A stretch of 64,000 bases of DNA from Mogibacterium sp. (lineage in GTDB: Bacteria; Bacillota; Clostridia; Peptostreptococcales; Anaerovoracaceae), in contig JAFWHB010000009.1 of assembly GCA_017512145.1 (NCBI GenBank), forward strand, positions 1-64,000, written 5' to 3'. The translations under genes and the position numbers were made by a program. This document shows, piece after piece, positions 63,299 to 64,000 of this stretch. The first letter of the stretch is position 1. Every line of letters starts with the position of its first letter. Under the pieces are notes generated by a model, which searched no databases, was not told the DNA's origin, and saw nothing but the letters and a program-made list of their open reading frames with translations.

Positions 63299-63880
63299 AT
63301 GGCTCTTAATATTCATAAGATTCTGGCTCATGCCCTGCTCGACCTGTGCCAGCGCAAGAAGCTCGAAGCTATCACGATCAAGGACATCCTTGATGAGACA
63401 GGCGTCAGCAGACAGACTTTCTATAACAGATTCAGGGACAAGAACGACCTGATCCAGTGGACATATGAGAATGCTGTTCTGAGTGAGTTCCATAAGGCCG
63501 GCGACACCGGTACATATTACGAGAACACGCTCAATTACTGCCGTGCCCTTGAGAAATACAGATTCTTCATGAAGCAGGCTTATCAGCTGGAAGGCCAGAA
63601 CAATCTCCGTGATAACATCTTCGAATATGCATCCAAGTATGACTACGAGTGGCATCTCGCTCACTATGGCAAGGATGAACTCCCGGATGATTTCAAGTTC
63701 ATCTCTCACTACCACTCAGTAGGCTCAATATATCTTGAAATGGAATGGATCTGCTCGAATGCTAAGGACCGCATGACACCTGAAGAAATGGCCCGCAGGA
63801 TCACCGAGGTCCGCAAGATCAGCATGAGCGACAAATACTTTGGCGCTGACAATCCAATCTACGAATACCCTGAGGACTAG
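63299..63880 (+). CDS. TetR-family transcriptional regulator
   Basis: Protein of 193 residues. The ATG at 63299 follows GGAGG. The N-terminal helix-turn-helix (ALLDLCQRKKLEAITIKDI, ETGVSRQTFYNRFRDK) is followed by an all-helical ligand domain, as in the TetR_C/DhaS group. It is divergent from the OYE-MFS-ADH operon and is its likely regulator. Confidence 0.88.
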   Translation: MALNIHKILAHALLDLCQRKKLEAITIKDILDETGVSRQTFYNRFRDKNDLIQWTYENAVLSEFHKAGDTGTYYENTLNYCRALEKYRFFMKQAYQLEGQNNLRDNIFEYASKYDYEWHLAHYGKDELPDDFKFISHYHSVGSIYLEMEWICSNAKDRMTPEEMARRITEVRKISMSDKYFGADNPIYEYPED

Positions 63881-63910
63881 AGAATAAGCCGCCACAAGCA
63901 GGTAGCAAAG

Positions 63911-63952
63911 AAAAGAACATCCCGCGGATCCAGCGGAGATGTTCTTTTCTTT
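63911..63952. terminator. Bidirectional terminator after the TetR-type gene
   Basis: AAAAGAACATC pairs with GATGTTCTTTT, with an inner CCGC/GCGG stem, and T-rich ends on both strands (TTTTCTTT). It separates the TetR gene from a convergent gene at the right edge. Confidence 0.8.
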
Positions 63953-63981
63953 AGGGTTTATTTTATATGGAATGTATGGAT

Positions 63982-64000
63982 TTATTTAGCTGCTTTTCTT
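63982..64000 (-). CDS. Possible 3' end of a gene leaving the window
   Basis: On the minus strand the last codons would read RKAAK and a TAA stop. A basic Lys/Ala tail and the bidirectional terminator just beyond support a convergent gene, but only about six codons are visible. Confidence 0.25.

Overview
The window looks like a chromosome segment of an anaerobic, low-to-mid GC Firmicute (class Clostridia), most likely a gut or other host-associated species. The evidence is the Firmicute order of the division and cell-wall (dcw) cluster, a short SufC-SufB pair instead of a full Suf system, CCA-encoding tRNA genes, strong AGGAGG ribosome sites, and several flavin/iron-sulfur reductases of the Old Yellow Enzyme (OYE) family that are typical of anaerobes. 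No sporulation genes are seen beside ftsZ. The genus cannot be fixed from the sequence alone.

Layout. 1-5.8 kb: AT-richer accessory DNA with three membrane-anchored Xre-type regulators, a methyltransferase/GNAT pair behind a transcription attenuator with its own leader peptide, a DMT exporter and a small membrane protein. 5.9-10.9 kb: a LysR regulator divergent from an enolase-superfamily enzyme, a sodium:solute symporter and an opine-type dehydrogenase. 11.2-13.8 kb: remnant of a mobile element (TM-HTH protein, truncated ParB, ParA, two small proteins). 14.3-14.6 kb: tRNA-fMet, tRNA-Leu and tRNA-Asn with a near-consensus promoter. 14.7-25.5 kb: the most unusual locus, in which a PucR-type regulator sits between two operons. 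Each operon encodes an SDR dehydrogenase (in one a tandem double SDR) and a ~938-residue protein in which an OYE/FAD/NAD reductase is fused to an acetoacetate-decarboxylase-like domain. 25.6-30.5 kb: a TPR protein, a radical-SAM-like protein that has lost its cluster cysteines, argS and a DUF523 protein. 30.6-46.0 kb: mutS2, zapA, an SpoU methyltransferase, ftsZ, ftsQ (with a repeat-rich cytoplasmic tail), murG, ftsW, murD, mraY, a PASTA-containing PBP, ftsL, rsmH and mraZ, all on the minus strand. 46.3-51.8 kb: a FabG-like SDR, NhaC, a nucleoside kinase, sufB and sufC. 52.1-54.2 kb: an OYE enzyme followed by tandem hairpin repeats. 54.4-64 kb: a membrane protein, a DUF4015 glycosidase-like protein, GNAT, an aldo/keto reductase, and a TetR-flanked OYE/MFS/iron-alcohol-dehydrogenase operon.

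How the genes fit together. The cell appears to invest heavily in NAD(P)H-, flavin- and Fe-S-dependent reductions of unsaturated organic acids or ketones: four OYE enzymes, four SDR domains in three PucR-locus or FabG-like families, an iron ADH and an AKR lie in one window. In the PucR locus the combination SDR (alcohol/ketone), OYE (C=C reduction) and ADC-like lysine domain (beta-keto acid decarboxylation or Schiff-base chemistry) suggests a coupled pathway for one substrate class. Both operons and the regulator share TTGTGCA-type operator sequences, which supports co-regulation. Substrates are not known.

Most promising undescribed items are the OYE-ADC fusion locus with its shared operator, the leader-peptide attenuator before the methyltransferase/GNAT genes, the cysteine-less radical-SAM protein and the threonine-motif repeats in FtsQ.
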